Shown here piece after piece: positions 54,530 to 63,474 of a stretch of 64,000 bases of DNA (the first letter of the stretch is position 1; every line of letters begins with the position of its first letter). The notes under the pieces are model-generated. The model worked only from the letters and a program-made list of their open reading frames with translations. It did no database searches and was not told the DNA's origin. Source of the stretch: Metabacillus idriensis (GTDB lineage: Bacteria > Bacillota > Bacilli > Bacillales > Bacillaceae); assembly GCF_009674765.1 (NCBI RefSeq), contig NZ_WKKF01000002.1, positions 558,001-622,000 on the forward strand, given 5' to 3'. The translations under genes and the position numbers were made by a program.

Positions 54530-54635
54530 GGAAGCGCCTAGCCTCGGTCAGAACGGTTCCGCCAAAAAAGTCGGGACCCGGACTATTCTGACGGATCCTT
54601 TTCTGCCTGTCGGATCTAAACAAGGCGCCTGAGCT
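54530..54635. repeat. Structured intergenic element with nested inverted repeats
   Basis: GCGCCT (54534-54539) with AGGCGC (54623-54628) enclose GTCAGAA (54547-54553) with TTCTGAC (54586-54592), and GGATCC / GGATCT-like repeats lie between. More GC-rich than its surroundings. Its ends (GCGGAAGCGCCTAG, AAGGCGCCTGAGC) look like dispersed intergenic elements of Bacillaceae, which needs a genome search. Confidence 0.5.
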
Positions 54636-54639
54636 TTTC

Positions 54640-55365
54640 TTATAGATTTGAGAGAATTAACGAAGCAAGAACGCCTAAAGAAGCAATCAATCCTACGATC
54701 GGTCCGCCTTCTTCGAATGCTTCCGGCATCATCGTCGAGGCTACCATTGCAATGATGCCTCCAGCTGCAAAGGCACCTATGAATGCTATCACTGCAATGT
54801 CTGCATCTTGAAGCAGAGAGAAGCCCAGAAATGAGCTGAGCGAAGAAAGAAGTAAAACGATCAGCCACATGCTGAGAATCCTTCTCTTGGAATATCCGTC
54901 TTTTCTCAAACCGACAGAGCTTGATAGCCCTTCAGGAAAATTACTGATGAAAACGGCGGTTACCATTAAGAAGCTCACTGTATTCTCCTGAAGCAGGCTG
55001 ACACCGATGATAACGGACTCCGGTATAGCATCAATGACAGTTCCAATGAAAATGGATACTCCGGAGTGGTTTTCAGGATTTTGCTTTGAACGTTTTCTGT
55101 CGCTTCCTCCCTTTTTGTTTATAAGCAATTCACTGACTGTAAATGTTAATGAACCGAAAATGAATCCGCCCGATGCTGCCAGCAGTCCACCTTCATCTAC
55201 AGATTCTCTAAGCAGTTCAAAGGAAGCTGCCCCAATCAGGACACCTGTTCCAAACGACATAATGAATCCTGAAAATTTGCGGGGTATCTCTTTGTAGATG
55301 CCAAGCAAAGCTCCCAGTAGTATAGAGGAACCAGCAAAAGCTCCCCAGAGTGCGGCCTGCAGCAT
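54640..55365 (-). CDS. ZIP-family metal transporter
   Basis: 241 aa, about eight TM helices with a basic cytoplasmic loop (INKKGGSDRKRSKQN) after TM3. The metal-site motifs DAIPESVIIG and SNFPEGLSSS replace the usual HN-x-PEG of TM4/TM5 with D/S variants. ZIP proteins import divalent metals, usually Zn2+; the changes leave the substrate open. Monocistronic on the minus strand, its 3' end beside the structured element. Confidence 0.82.
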   Translation of the reverse strand: MLQAALWGAFAGSSILLGALLGIYKEIPRKFSGFIMSFGTGVLIGAASFELLRESVDEGGLLAASGGFIFGSLTFTVSELLINKKGGSDRKRSKQNPENHSGVSIFIGTVIDAIPESVIIGVSLLQENTVSFLMVTAVFISNFPEGLSSSVGLRKDGYSKRRILSMWLIVLLLSSLSSFLGFSLLQDADIAVIAFIGAFAAGGIIAMVASTMMPEAFEEGGPIVGLIASLGVLASLILSNL

Positions 55366-55504
55366 TAAACTGATTCCCTCCTAACGGAATATCTATTGTT
55401 AGCTTACCAAATATCTTACAGAGAATGCAAAAAGTGCATATTAAATGAAAAGAAAATTCTGTAAAATAGGTTGTAAGCGATTACATAAAGAGGGGTGCTG
55501 AAAC

Positions 55505-57145
55505 ATGCAGGATGCTAATTTGCTGTTTAATCTAAAAAAATTTATGGATGACGAGCTTTATGAATATACGGTTCAAAAACTGGCAGAATTTCAAAAGCTT
55601 TGTTTTGAGGAATTTGATCAGCGCGCAGCGCATACGGACAGAGAGGGACAGCCGAAGCTTATCCGCTATGATAAGTTCGGAAATGATGTTTCGGAAGTGT
55701 GGCTGAACGAAGGATATAAAAAAACGATTGCGGACACCTATGAAACAGGGATTGTCGGCTATTTGCATAAGAACATTCCTGAATTGAACAGAAAGGCAAA
55801 CTATCACTATTCATATGCTTTAGGCTATCTTCTATCACAGGTTGAATCCGGCTTTTATTGTCCAGTGACTCTAACGATGGCAACCGCCTATTTAATTGAC
55901 GAATATGGAGATGAGGAATTAAAAGCCAAATTTTTGCCGCATGTCATCTCAACAGGTGATGTTGAACTTTATGAAGGAGCTACTTTTTTAACAGAAAGAC
56001 AGGGTGGTTCCGATGTAGGAGCAAATGAAACGAAGGCTGTGAGAAATGTATCAGGCTACAGGCTTTATGGCGAAAAATATTTTGCAAGCAATGCAGGTGC
56101 ATGCAAGGTAGCGGCAGTTCTTGCGAGAATAGAAGGAGCGCCGGCTGGAACAAAAGGATTATCTCTTTTCTTGGTTCCATGGAAAAAGGAGGATGGAACT
56201 TCAAATCAAATCCATATCAGGCGTCTGAAGGATAAACTGGGGGTAAGGGCTGTTCCTTCGGCAGAAGTTGAATTAAACGGAGCGGAAGCGTACTTGATTG
56301 GAGATCCTTCCAGAGGGTTTTACTATATGATGGAGGCTCTTAATCTTTCAAGAATCTGCAATGCCATCGCATCAGCGGGAATTATGAGAAGAGCTTACAT
56401 CGAAGCAAAAGGCTACGCGGATCAAAGGACTGCTTTTGGCAAAAGACTGACGGAATCTCCGATGATTCAGGAAACACTGTGTAAAATGGCTGTGCGGCAG
56501 GAAATTCAGACAAGCGCATGTTTCGAATTGATACAGCTGTTTGAAAAGGTGATGAGAGAAAAGGAATCTACAGACGAAGAAAAAGTGCTTACCCGTCTTT
56601 TCATCGCGTTATTAAAAGCAAAGACGGCAGAGGAGGCAATTGAATTTTCGCACGAGGCGATTGAAATGCACGGCGGAAATGGATACATTGAAGATTTTGT
56701 AACGCCAAGACTTTTGCGTGATTCTCAAGTCCTGACCGTGTGGGAGGGCACAGCAAATATACTAGGTTTAGAAGTATTGCGTCTTATCCAAAAACATGAT
56801 GTTCATTTAACTTTTCTCGGATGGATGAGAAAGAACGCTTGCGGAAGCTCAGCTGTTAATAACGGGATAAGAGAACTTCAAGATTTGCTTGCTTTTTTGG
56901 AAAAACAAAAAGAAGAGGGATGGAATGTTCATGCGAAAAAATTATCCGTGTTAATGTGCGATCTGCTGCTAAGTGCGATTGCGCTTAAAGATGCCCATAC
57001 AGGGGATCAGCGGAAACAGGCAATAGCAGATGTATGGCTTGAAGACTGCTGGAACAAATCCTATAAGGATGAAAAAATGCTGGCCATTAAATACTATGAT
57101 TTAATTGTTGAATCTAAGGGATCTGCTCTGAATGCTTATATATAG
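55505..57145 (+). CDS. AidB-like acyl-CoA dehydrogenase family flavoprotein
   Basis: 546 aa, longer than standard acyl-CoA dehydrogenases (about 380-390). FAD-binding segments ATFLTERQGGSDVG and RTAFGKRL, EMHGGNGYIED, and the catalytic-position Glu in TVWEGTANILGLE are as in the AidB branch. C-terminal helical extension about residues 430-546. Substrate unknown; AidB homologues are implicated in alkylation stress or fatty acyl turnover. Solitary gene with AGGGG before ATG. Confidence 0.85.
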   Translation: MQDANLLFNLKKFMDDELYEYTVQKLAEFQKLCFEEFDQRAAHTDREGQPKLIRYDKFGNDVSEVWLNEGYKKTIADTYETGIVGYLHKNIPELNRKANYHYSYALGYLLSQVESGFYCPVTLTMATAYLIDEYGDEELKAKFLPHVISTGDVELYEGATFLTERQGGSDVGANETKAVRNVSGYRLYGEKYFASNAGACKVAAVLARIEGAPAGTKGLSLFLVPWKKEDGTSNQIHIRRLKDKLGVRAVPSAEVELNGAEAYLIGDPSRGFYYMMEALNLSRICNAIASAGIMRRAYIEAKGYADQRTAFGKRLTESPMIQETLCKMAVRQEIQTSACFELIQLFEKVMREKESTDEEKVLTRLFIALLKAKTAEEAIEFSHEAIEMHGGNGYIEDFVTPRLLRDSQVLTVWEGTANILGLEVLRLIQKHDVHLTFLGWMRKNACGSSAVNNGIRELQDLLAFLEKQKEEGWNVHAKKLSVLMCDLLLSAIALKDAHTGDQRKQAIADVWLEDCWNKSYKDEKMLAIKYYDLIVESKGSALNAYI

Positions 57146-57150
57146 AAGAA

Positions 57151-57188
57151 AACGAAAAAAGTCTTCCGGCTGGAAGACTTTTTTCGTT
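57151..57188. terminator. Bidirectional terminator
   Basis: Perfect 17-bp stem (57151-57167 with 57172-57188), loop GGCT, with A6/T6 tracts inside the stem ends. Serves the acyl-CoA dehydrogenase gene and possibly the convergent lipoprotein gene. Confidence 0.92.
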
Positions 57189-57233
57189 TAAAAGGGTGAA
57201 CACAATCTATTAAAATTTGTGTGGGAGACGGAT

Positions 57234-58232
57234 TTATTTCTCGAGAACGAGTTTCTCGATATCATCAAGCATTAAGTTAGCTGCTTTAACTCCTCCAGCT
57301 GTATTCCAGATCGCATCATCAACTTGATAAGCTTTGCCTGATTTTACAGCATAAAGGTTTTGCCAAAGCGGATCTTTTGTCCATTCTTCAGCTGTTTTTT
57401 CAGCATCTGCTTTTGATTCAGCGGGAGCATACGTAAAGTAGAACAAGATGTCCCCTTCCATTTCCGGAATCAATTCTTTTGTTACTTCACGTGCGAACAA
57501 GTCATCCGGATTATCTGAGAATAGCTTCTCAAGATTAGCAGGGCGGCTGAAGCCGAGCTGTTCTAAAATAACACCAGAGAAAGAATCTTTATAATAAATG
57601 CGTGTAGATCCTGCTAAGAAACGTACTACAGAAACATCCTTGTTTAGTTTATCTCCAGCTTTTTCTTTGATTTCATTAATGCGTGCATCATAATCTGCAA
57701 TAACTTTTTTGCCTTCTTCTTCGCGGTCTAATGCTTTTGCATAGAATTCGAAGTTATCTTTCCATTGACCTTTTAGCGTTTCAGAGAATACAGTAGGTGC
57801 AATTTGGCTTAATTTTTCATACTGATCTTCCTGGCGAAGCTTGTTTCCAATGATTAAGTCAGGCTTTAATGCAGCAATTGCTTCTACATTAAGTGCACTC
57901 TCATCTCCAACAACCTCAACATCTGTCATTTCATCAGAGATGTGATCATACCAAGGATCGCCTAACCATGATTTAACGGCTCCTACTGGTGTAACACCCA
58001 AAGCCAAAAGAGCTTCAGTTCCTTCATTTGTTAAAATAACAACCTTTTCAGGTTTTTTCTTAATTTCAGTTGTGCCCATTGCATGCTCAACAGTATATGC
58101 TTCGCTTTCTTTATCTTTGCTGCCTGTGTCTGCAGACTCTTCTTTCTCGCCGTTTCCGCACGCTGCAAGAAGAACTGCTGATAAAACGATAGCAATAAGT
58201 GCCAGCCATGCTTTTTGATATGTAGCTTGCAT
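57234..58232 (-). CDS. Siderophore ABC transporter substrate-binding lipoprotein
   Basis: 332 aa. Signal peptide with lipobox LLAAC (Cys25), Asp/Glu/Lys linker, then a FecB/PeriplasmicBP_2 fold: KPEKVVILTNEGTEALLALGV, VVGDESALNVEAIAALKPDLIIG, GKAYQVDDAIWNTAGG. Binds an Fe3+-siderophore (YfiY/schizokinen-type is the nearest in memory) and delivers it to the FecCD permeases encoded divergently. Transcribed from Fur-box-containing duplicated promoters (58284-58376). Confidence 0.9.
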   Translation of the reverse strand: MQATYQKAWLALIAIVLSAVLLAACGNGEKEESADTGSKDKESEAYTVEHAMGTTEIKKKPEKVVILTNEGTEALLALGVTPVGAVKSWLGDPWYDHISDEMTDVEVVGDESALNVEAIAALKPDLIIGNKLRQEDQYEKLSQIAPTVFSETLKGQWKDNFEFYAKALDREEEGKKVIADYDARINEIKEKAGDKLNKDVSVVRFLAGSTRIYYKDSFSGVILEQLGFSRPANLEKLFSDNPDDLFAREVTKELIPEMEGDILFYFTYAPAESKADAEKTAEEWTKDPLWQNLYAVKSGKAYQVDDAIWNTAGGVKAANLMLDDIEKLVLEK

Positions 58233-58256
58233 TTGATGTTACCCCCATATTTTCTT

Positions 58257-58423
58257 TTGATAATGATTTTCAATTACAATTAAATATTAATTTTTTCACT
58301 ATCACTTGTCAATATTTAATTGAAAATGATTTTCATTTACAAGTAAAATATTAATTTTTCTGATTTCAAATGTCAACATTTAATTGAAAATGATTTTCAA
58401 AGTCAACCTGAGTTTGTTACAAT
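58257..58423. promoter_or_regulatory. Divergent Fur-controlled promoter region with tandem duplication
   Basis: Three Fur boxes: TGATAATGATTTTCA (58258-58272), TGAAAATGATTTTCA (58321-58335 and 58385-58399); the last two are perfect 7-1-7 palindromes, 63-64 bp apart. Between them lie two minus-strand promoters TTGACA-N17-TAATAT (58312-58284 and 58376-58348), i.e. a whole promoter/Fur-box unit is duplicated. On the plus strand TACAAT (58418-58423) is the likely -10, its weak -35 being inside the third Fur box. Confidence 0.85.
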
Positions 58424-58474
58424 AGTTTTAGAAAAATATGAAAAAGTGATGGTTTCACATCAAGAGGTATAGAT

Positions 58475-59476
58475 ATGTTATTACAGACTAATTTAGTGAA
58501 AACAGCTGGACTTATCACTGGTTTTATGTTGCTTTTAGTGAGTATTTGCGCAAGTGTCGTACTTGGCTATACACAAACCTCGTGGGATACAGCAATTAAT
58601 GCGTTTACAAACTTTAATGGATCGAATGAACATTTAATTATTCAAACTGTAAGGCTTCCAAGGGCAGCAGTGGCTGTTGTTGTCGGAGCAAGTCTTGCTG
58701 TTGCAGGAGCTCTGATGCAGGCACTTACGAAAAATCCGCTCGCATCTCCTGGTGTATTCGGAATCAATGCCGGAGCTGGATTCTTTGTTGTAATTGCCGT
58801 CTCCATTTTTGGCGTCAGCTCTCTGCAGGCATTCACTTGGATTTCCTTTTTAGGAGCGGCAGTTGCAGCTTTCACTGTTTATTTTGCAGGGTCTTTCGGG
58901 AGAGAAGGATTGACTCCGATGAAGCTTACACTGGCAGGTGCGGCGATGGCTGCATTGTTCTCCTCGCTGACTCAAGGGTTTTTGGTGAGCAACGAAGCGG
59001 CTTTGGATCAAGTCCTATTTTGGCTTGCCGGTTCAGTTCAGGGAAGGAAGCTTGAGCTTCTTTACAGTGTTCTTCCTTATATAGGCATCGCATTTGTTAT
59101 TTGCATCTTCCTTGCATCAAAGATTAACCTCCTGATGATGGGAGAAGATGTTGCAAAAGGGCTCGGACAGAAGACGGGAACTGTTAAATTAATTACGGCT
59201 GCTGTGATTATTCTGCTTGCAGGAGGAGCAGTTGCGATCGCAGGGCCTGTTGGATTTGTAGGGATTGTCATTCCGCATATTGCACGTTTCTTTGTCGGGA
59301 ATGATCATCGCTGGATTCTTCCTTATTGTGCGGTACTCGGCGGAGTGCTGTTAGTAACGGCTGACATTGGAGCCAGGTTTGTAGCGATGCCTGAAGAGGT
59401 GCCGGTAGGAGTGATGACGGCTCTTGTCGGAACACCATTTTTCATCTACATCGCACGCAGGGGGTTCCAGAAATAA
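58475..59476 (+). CDS. FecCD-type siderophore ABC permease, subunit 1
   Basis: 333 aa, about ten TM helices, FecCD family (YfiZ-like position). QTVRLPRAAVAVVVGASLAVAG near the N-terminus and GPVGFVGIVIPHIAR in the coupling region are diagnostic. AGAGG before ATG. Stop overlaps the next start (TAATG). Works with the second permease, the ATPase downstream and the divergent lipoprotein; iron-repressed through the Fur box. Confidence 0.92.
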   Translation: MLLQTNLVKTAGLITGFMLLLVSICASVVLGYTQTSWDTAINAFTNFNGSNEHLIIQTVRLPRAAVAVVVGASLAVAGALMQALTKNPLASPGVFGINAGAGFFVVIAVSIFGVSSLQAFTWISFLGAAVAAFTVYFAGSFGREGLTPMKLTLAGAAMAALFSSLTQGFLVSNEAALDQVLFWLAGSVQGRKLELLYSVLPYIGIAFVICIFLASKINLLMMGEDVAKGLGQKTGTVKLITAAVIILLAGGAVAIAGPVGFVGIVIPHIARFFVGNDHRWILPYCAVLGGVLLVTADIGARFVAMPEEVPVGVMTALVGTPFFIYIARRGFQK

Positions 59477-60531
59477 TGAAAAGCTATCAATCATTTAGAA
59501 TAGGAAAAGGATTCATTTCTTTCCTTATCGATAAAAAAGCCTTAACGGTCTTCAGTGTTTTGCTCCTGGTCACTGCGTTTACCTTTCTTTTCAGTACAGG
59601 TATGGGTGACATGAGAATCGGACCGATTCAAGTGCTTAAAACACTGGCTGGATACGGGACAGAGATGGATGAGCTTGTTATTCAATCCTTCCGCTTGCCG
59701 AGGATTCTGATTGCTTTAATGGTCGGAATATCGCTTGCTGTTGCTGGTGGAATTCTTCAGGGGATCATCCGCAATCCGCTTGCATCTCCGGATATCATCG
59801 GGATTACAGGTGGAGCTTCCGTTGCTGTTGTGATGTTTTTAGCCATTTTCAGTGATAAAAATAACTCATTGACTGTTCCGATTCAGTGGATGCCGGTTGC
59901 TGCATTCATAGGAGCGACAGTTATTGCATTATTAGTTTATATCCTGTCATGGAGAGGCGGGTCCTCTTCAATAAGACTCGTTTTGGTCGGAATCGGACTT
60001 TCCATGCTTGCTCAGTCCCTTACTACTTTACTGATGATAAAAGGACCGATCTACCGTGCGGCACAGGCAAATATCTGGATTACAGGAACGGTCTATTCAT
60101 CAACCTGGGATCAAGTGAAGATTATGGTGCCTGTTACAATTGTTTTGGTTATCATCAGCTTTATTTTTGTAAGAAACGTGAACATTCAGGAATTAGGGGA
60201 TGAGCTTGCAGCTGGTGTGGGAAGCGCCGTTCAGCGCAACCGATTTATTCTGCTTCTGATTGCAACAGCTTTAACAGGAAGTGCTGTTGCATTTGCCGGC
60301 GGAATCGGGTTTGTAGGTCTTATTGCCCCGCATATCGCAAGAAGACTCGTAGGATCATCCTTTGGAGCTTTGCTTCCTGTCTCGGCATTGCTCGGAGCGG
60401 TGCTCGTTATGGTTGCAGATTTGATTGGAAGAACCCTTTTTGCTCCGCTTGAAATTCCTGCAGGGGTTTTCACTGCAGCGATTGGGGCACCTTATTTCAT
60501 CTACCTGCTTTATAGAAGCAGAAACAACTAG
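59476..60531 (+). CDS. FecCD-type siderophore ABC permease, subunit 2
   Basis: 351 aa, about nine to ten TM helices, FecCD family (YfhA-like position). QSFRLPRILIALMVGISLAVAG and GGIGFVGLIAPHIARRLVG are the conserved blocks. Translationally coupled to subunit 1 (1-bp overlap). Likely forms a heterodimeric permease with it. Confidence 0.92.
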   Translation: MKSYQSFRIGKGFISFLIDKKALTVFSVLLLVTAFTFLFSTGMGDMRIGPIQVLKTLAGYGTEMDELVIQSFRLPRILIALMVGISLAVAGGILQGIIRNPLASPDIIGITGGASVAVVMFLAIFSDKNNSLTVPIQWMPVAAFIGATVIALLVYILSWRGGSSSIRLVLVGIGLSMLAQSLTTLLMIKGPIYRAAQANIWITGTVYSSTWDQVKIMVPVTIVLVIISFIFVRNVNIQELGDELAAGVGSAVQRNRFILLLIATALTGSAVAFAGGIGFVGLIAPHIARRLVGSSFGALLPVSALLGAVLVMVADLIGRTLFAPLEIPAGVFTAAIGAPYFIYLLYRSRNN

Positions 60532-60599
60532 GCTGTTACCGAAGAGTTTGAAATTCATCCTTCAGCCAATAAACAATCCTTATGTGAAAAGGAGCTGGA

Positions 60600-61415
60600 T
60601 TGTCAATGACAGCAATTAAAACAAAGGCGCTCACATTGTCATATGGAGAAACAACCATTATAGATGAGCTCGATTTAGATATCCCAAAAGGCGAAATAAC
60701 GGTATTCATCGGCAGCAACGGCTGCGGAAAATCAACACTTCTGCGTTCAATAGCACGGCTTTTAAAACCTGAAAAAGGCGCAGTTCTTTTAGAAGGTGAA
60801 GCTATTGCGAAGCTTCCCACTAAGGAAGTGGCTAAGAAACTTGCCATTTTGCCCCAAGGTCCTGCTGCACCTGAAGGTCTGACAGTGCTTCAGCTTGTCA
60901 AGCAAGGCCGATATCCTTATCAAAACTGGCTTAAACAATGGACGGAAAAAGATGAGAAGGCAGTCATGAGCGCGTTAGAGTCTACAGGAATGCTTGAATT
61001 GGCTGAAAGACCAGTTGATTCATTGTCTGGCGGACAGCGCCAGCGTGCCTGGATTGCCATGACTTTAGCTCAGGATACGGATATCATTTTACTTGATGAA
61101 CCAACGACTTATTTAGATATGACTCATCAAATTGAAATTCTGGATCTCTTATTTGAGCTGAATGAAAAAGAACAGCGAACGATTGTAATGGTTCTTCATG
61201 ATCTTAATTTAGCCTGCCGTTATGCACACCATATAGTTGCCATTAAGGATAAGCAAATCTATGCTGAAGGCAGACCGGAACATGTCATTAACTGCAATCT
61301 TGTGAAGGATGTTTTTCAAATGAACTGCGAGGTAACAATGGATCCTCTGTTTGGAACACCTCTTTGCATTCCGCATGGCAGGGGCCGGTGCATCATTAAA
61401 GAGGCGGCAATATAA
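60600..61415 (+). CDS. yusV: Siderophore ABC transporter ATPase (YusV-like)
   Basis: 271 aa, TTG start with AAGGAG. Walker [10 protein letters not shown], signature [10 protein letters not shown], Walker [13 protein letters not shown], switch HDLN. Resembles B. subtilis YusV, the ATPase shared by several siderophore importers, and a YusU-like gene lies two genes downstream. Energises Fe-siderophore uptake with the adjacent permeases. Confidence 0.9.
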   Translation: MSMTAIKTKALTLSYGETTIIDELDLDIPKGEITVFIGSNGCGKSTLLRSIARLLKPEKGAVLLEGEAIAKLPTKEVAKKLAILPQGPAAPEGLTVLQLVKQGRYPYQNWLKQWTEKDEKAVMSALESTGMLELAERPVDSLSGGQRQRAWIAMTLAQDTDIILLDEPTTYLDMTHQIEILDLLFELNEKEQRTIVMVLHDLNLACRYAHHIVAIKDKQIYAEGRPEHVINCNLVKDVFQMNCEVTMDPLFGTPLCIPHGRGRCIIKEAAI

Positions 61416-61417
61416 TT

Positions 61418-62164
61418 ATGAACCATTTTACAAAAGAAGAACTAGGGCATTTATCGAGATTCAGGCTGAGTTTGGAACGAAATGATTCAGTCTTATCGGT
61501 AGATGCAGCAAACTTGCTGCATCCTGATTTTCTCTCGCGATATTTGATGGAGATCCAGCCGAGAATTCATTCAGACAGATTAAATGTTACAGGGTCTATG
61601 CTTGTAAAACGGTATGCCTTCCTTGCAGCGATGGCTCTTTTCTCTATGACTGTTTTCGGAAAAAAACTGAATACGGACCCTGCAAATCTTTCACTTGTGA
61701 CGGATGATGAGGATCCATTATGGCTGCCGTCTTTTTACTTCCGTTCGATGGAATGTATTCCCGTTTCTGAAAGCAGAGAAGCGTGGAGAGACGAATTGCT
61801 GAGAGATTTATTCCGGGACCATATTAGCAAACTCATTTTGATTGTGGCTAAGGAAGCAAGAATTTCCAAGCTGATACTTTGGGAGAATGTCGTCCTCTAT
61901 GTTGTATGGATGTACGATACGCTGCTTGCAAACAAACCTGAGTATGTTACGATAGAGCAAATACAAGCGGATTATATGTATGTAGTGAATGAAGCAGACG
62001 GAGAACTTTTCGGAGAAGGAATGAAAAACCCTTTCTTGCCTTTCTATAGGGAACCAGGGCAAGCAGCAGAAGCGCCGAAACTTAGACAAACATGCTGTCT
62101 TTACTATCTGACTTCAGAAAAAAGAGATCGCTGCAGTACTTGTCCGAAGCATTGTTTAACATAA
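61418..62164 (+). CDS. FhuF-like siderophore-iron reductase
   Basis: 248 aa cytoplasmic protein with a C-terminal cysteine cluster CC-x11-C-x2-C (CCLYYL ... CSTCPKHC), which binds a [2Fe-2S] cluster in FhuF-type ferric-siderophore reductases; the upstream part resembles the IucA/IucC-like FhuF domain. Its position directly after the ATPase gene (2 bp) fits release of iron from the imported ferric siderophore. The start has only a weak GAGGCGG ribosome site, so coupling to the ATPase gene is likely. Confidence 0.82.
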   Translation: MNHFTKEELGHLSRFRLSLERNDSVLSVDAANLLHPDFLSRYLMEIQPRIHSDRLNVTGSMLVKRYAFLAAMALFSMTVFGKKLNTDPANLSLVTDDEDPLWLPSFYFRSMECIPVSESREAWRDELLRDLFRDHISKLILIVAKEARISKLILWENVVLYVVWMYDTLLANKPEYVTIEQIQADYMYVVNEADGELFGEGMKNPFLPFYREPGQAAEAPKLRQTCCLYYLTSEKRDRCSTCPKHCLT

Positions 62165-62184
62165 TGGATGATTAGGAGGAGATC

Positions 62185-62454
62185 TTGTTGAAGGAAGATC
62201 TTAAAGAACCGCTGAATGGCCTAATTGAAAAATATACAGAACTGCTTCTTGGAGAGGCGACGCCAGAACTTCAGGAAAAAGTAAAAAACTGGGTGATCTA
62301 TTCACATATCGCGAAATCCATGCCGCCTCTTGTAAAGCATTGGAACGATACGTATCCTGCAGAAAAAGAAAAGGTAAAACAGCTTATTGCAGAAATTAAG
62401 CAGCTGAATGAACAGCATCGGGAAAAATCACAGATGAATAATAAAGAATCATAA
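62185..62454 (+). CDS. YusU-like DUF2573 protein
   Basis: 89-aa mainly helical soluble protein, TTG start after AGGAGGAG. Matches the small DUF2573 family (YusU), which in B. subtilis lies next to yusV; the same adjacency is kept here. Last gene of the siderophore operon. Function unknown; possibly accessory to siderophore iron release. Confidence 0.72.
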   Translation: MLKEDLKEPLNGLIEKYTELLLGEATPELQEKVKNWVIYSHIAKSMPPLVKHWNDTYPAEKEKVKQLIAEIKQLNEQHREKSQMNNKES

Positions 62455-62456
62455 TT

Positions 62457-62494
62457 AATCTCAGAGAACGAATGAACAGCTCTGGGATTTTTTG
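62457..62494. terminator. Terminator of the siderophore operon
   Basis: AATCTCAGAG / CTCTGGGATT (one G-U), 13-nt loop, T6. It lies between convergent genes. Confidence 0.82.
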
Positions 62495-62496
62495 TT

Positions 62497-62721
62497 TTAT
62501 TCGGCAGAATAGTCTTTTGCAGTTTTTTTTGTAAAGAAATAGTAAACAGGCAAGCATAGGAAAAAGGGTATGACAGAACCTGAAACCGCTTTAATTGTAC
62601 CATCCTGATAGGTGACTGTGTGTTCCCACTTCAGCCAGACGATTTCAAATGCATAGCCAATCACATATAAGAGACCCACAGAAAAGAGATATAGAAATAC
62701 AGATCCCGCATAATATTTCAT
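62497..62721 (-). CDS. Small two-TM membrane protein
   Basis: 74 aa with two hydrophobic segments (about residues 5-28 and 46-63) and a charged C-terminus (KKTAKDYSAE). CTGGAGTTG lies upstream of the ATG. No family recognised. Convergent with the siderophore operon. Confidence 0.6.
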   Translation of the reverse strand: MKYYAGSVFLYLFSVGLLYVIGYAFEIVWLKWEHTVTYQDGTIKAVSGSVIPFFLCLPVYYFFTKKTAKDYSAE

Positions 62722-62842
62722 TTGAAATCAACTCCAGTATTTTCCTTTATTGTGATTATACTGTATATTTTGAAAGAGTGAAAGAATGGAAAAATCTTTC
62801 ATCAGTGAATAAATTCTTGCAAAAATGGGGGACTAACCAATC

Positions 62843-63385
62843 ATGTGTCAGTCAATAGCAATTATCCGTCCAATTGAAACGAAGGATCTTATTCATTTAT
62901 GGGAGATCAAGTATAAAGATGAGCACCCTGAGTGGAAGAAATGGGATGCTCCTTATTTTGAACATAAAAATCTTACTCTGACAGACTTTCTTTCACAGAA
63001 AGACAGTATCGTAGATCAAGAGGATTACTGGGCCATCGTTGCCGGTGACAAAATTATCGGCACAGTAAGCTATTATTGGGAGCATGAGCCTTCACTATGG
63101 CTTGAAATGGGGATAGGCATTTATGATCCCTCTTATTGGAACGAGGGATATGGAACGAAAGCCTTCCGTTTATGGATCGATCACTTATTTGAGACGTTGC
63201 CTATTGTAAGAGTCGGCTACACCACATGGTCCGGAAATATAAGGATGATTAAAGTGGGAGAAAAGCTTGGCATGACAGTAGAGGGGCGCATGAGAAAGTG
63301 CAGAGTGGTAAATGGAGAACACTATGATTCCATCAGAATCGGTTTATTGAGGGAAGAGTGGGAAGAACGGCCTGAAAAAAGGTAA
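62843..63385 (+). CDS. GNAT-family N-acetyltransferase
   Basis: 180 aa, RimJ/RimL-like GNAT fold: IRPIETKDL start, GIGIYDPSYWNEGYGTKAFRLW (acetyl-CoA-binding motif A, R/Q-x-x-G-x-G/A-like) and NIRMIKVGEKLGMTVEGRMR. Probably acetylates an amine or protein N-terminus; substrate unknown. GGGGGA precedes the ATG. Confidence 0.82.
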   Translation: MCQSIAIIRPIETKDLIHLWEIKYKDEHPEWKKWDAPYFEHKNLTLTDFLSQKDSIVDQEDYWAIVAGDKIIGTVSYYWEHEPSLWLEMGIGIYDPSYWNEGYGTKAFRLWIDHLFETLPIVRVGYTTWSGNIRMIKVGEKLGMTVEGRMRKCRVVNGEHYDSIRIGLLREEWEERPEKR

Positions 63386-63474
63386 ATTTTTAAAATGATA
63401 AAAAACGGGTTCGACCAGGGAATGAGAGGGGTATAGATAGAAGAAGAGTAATTCCCAGGGAGAGTGAACACAAA

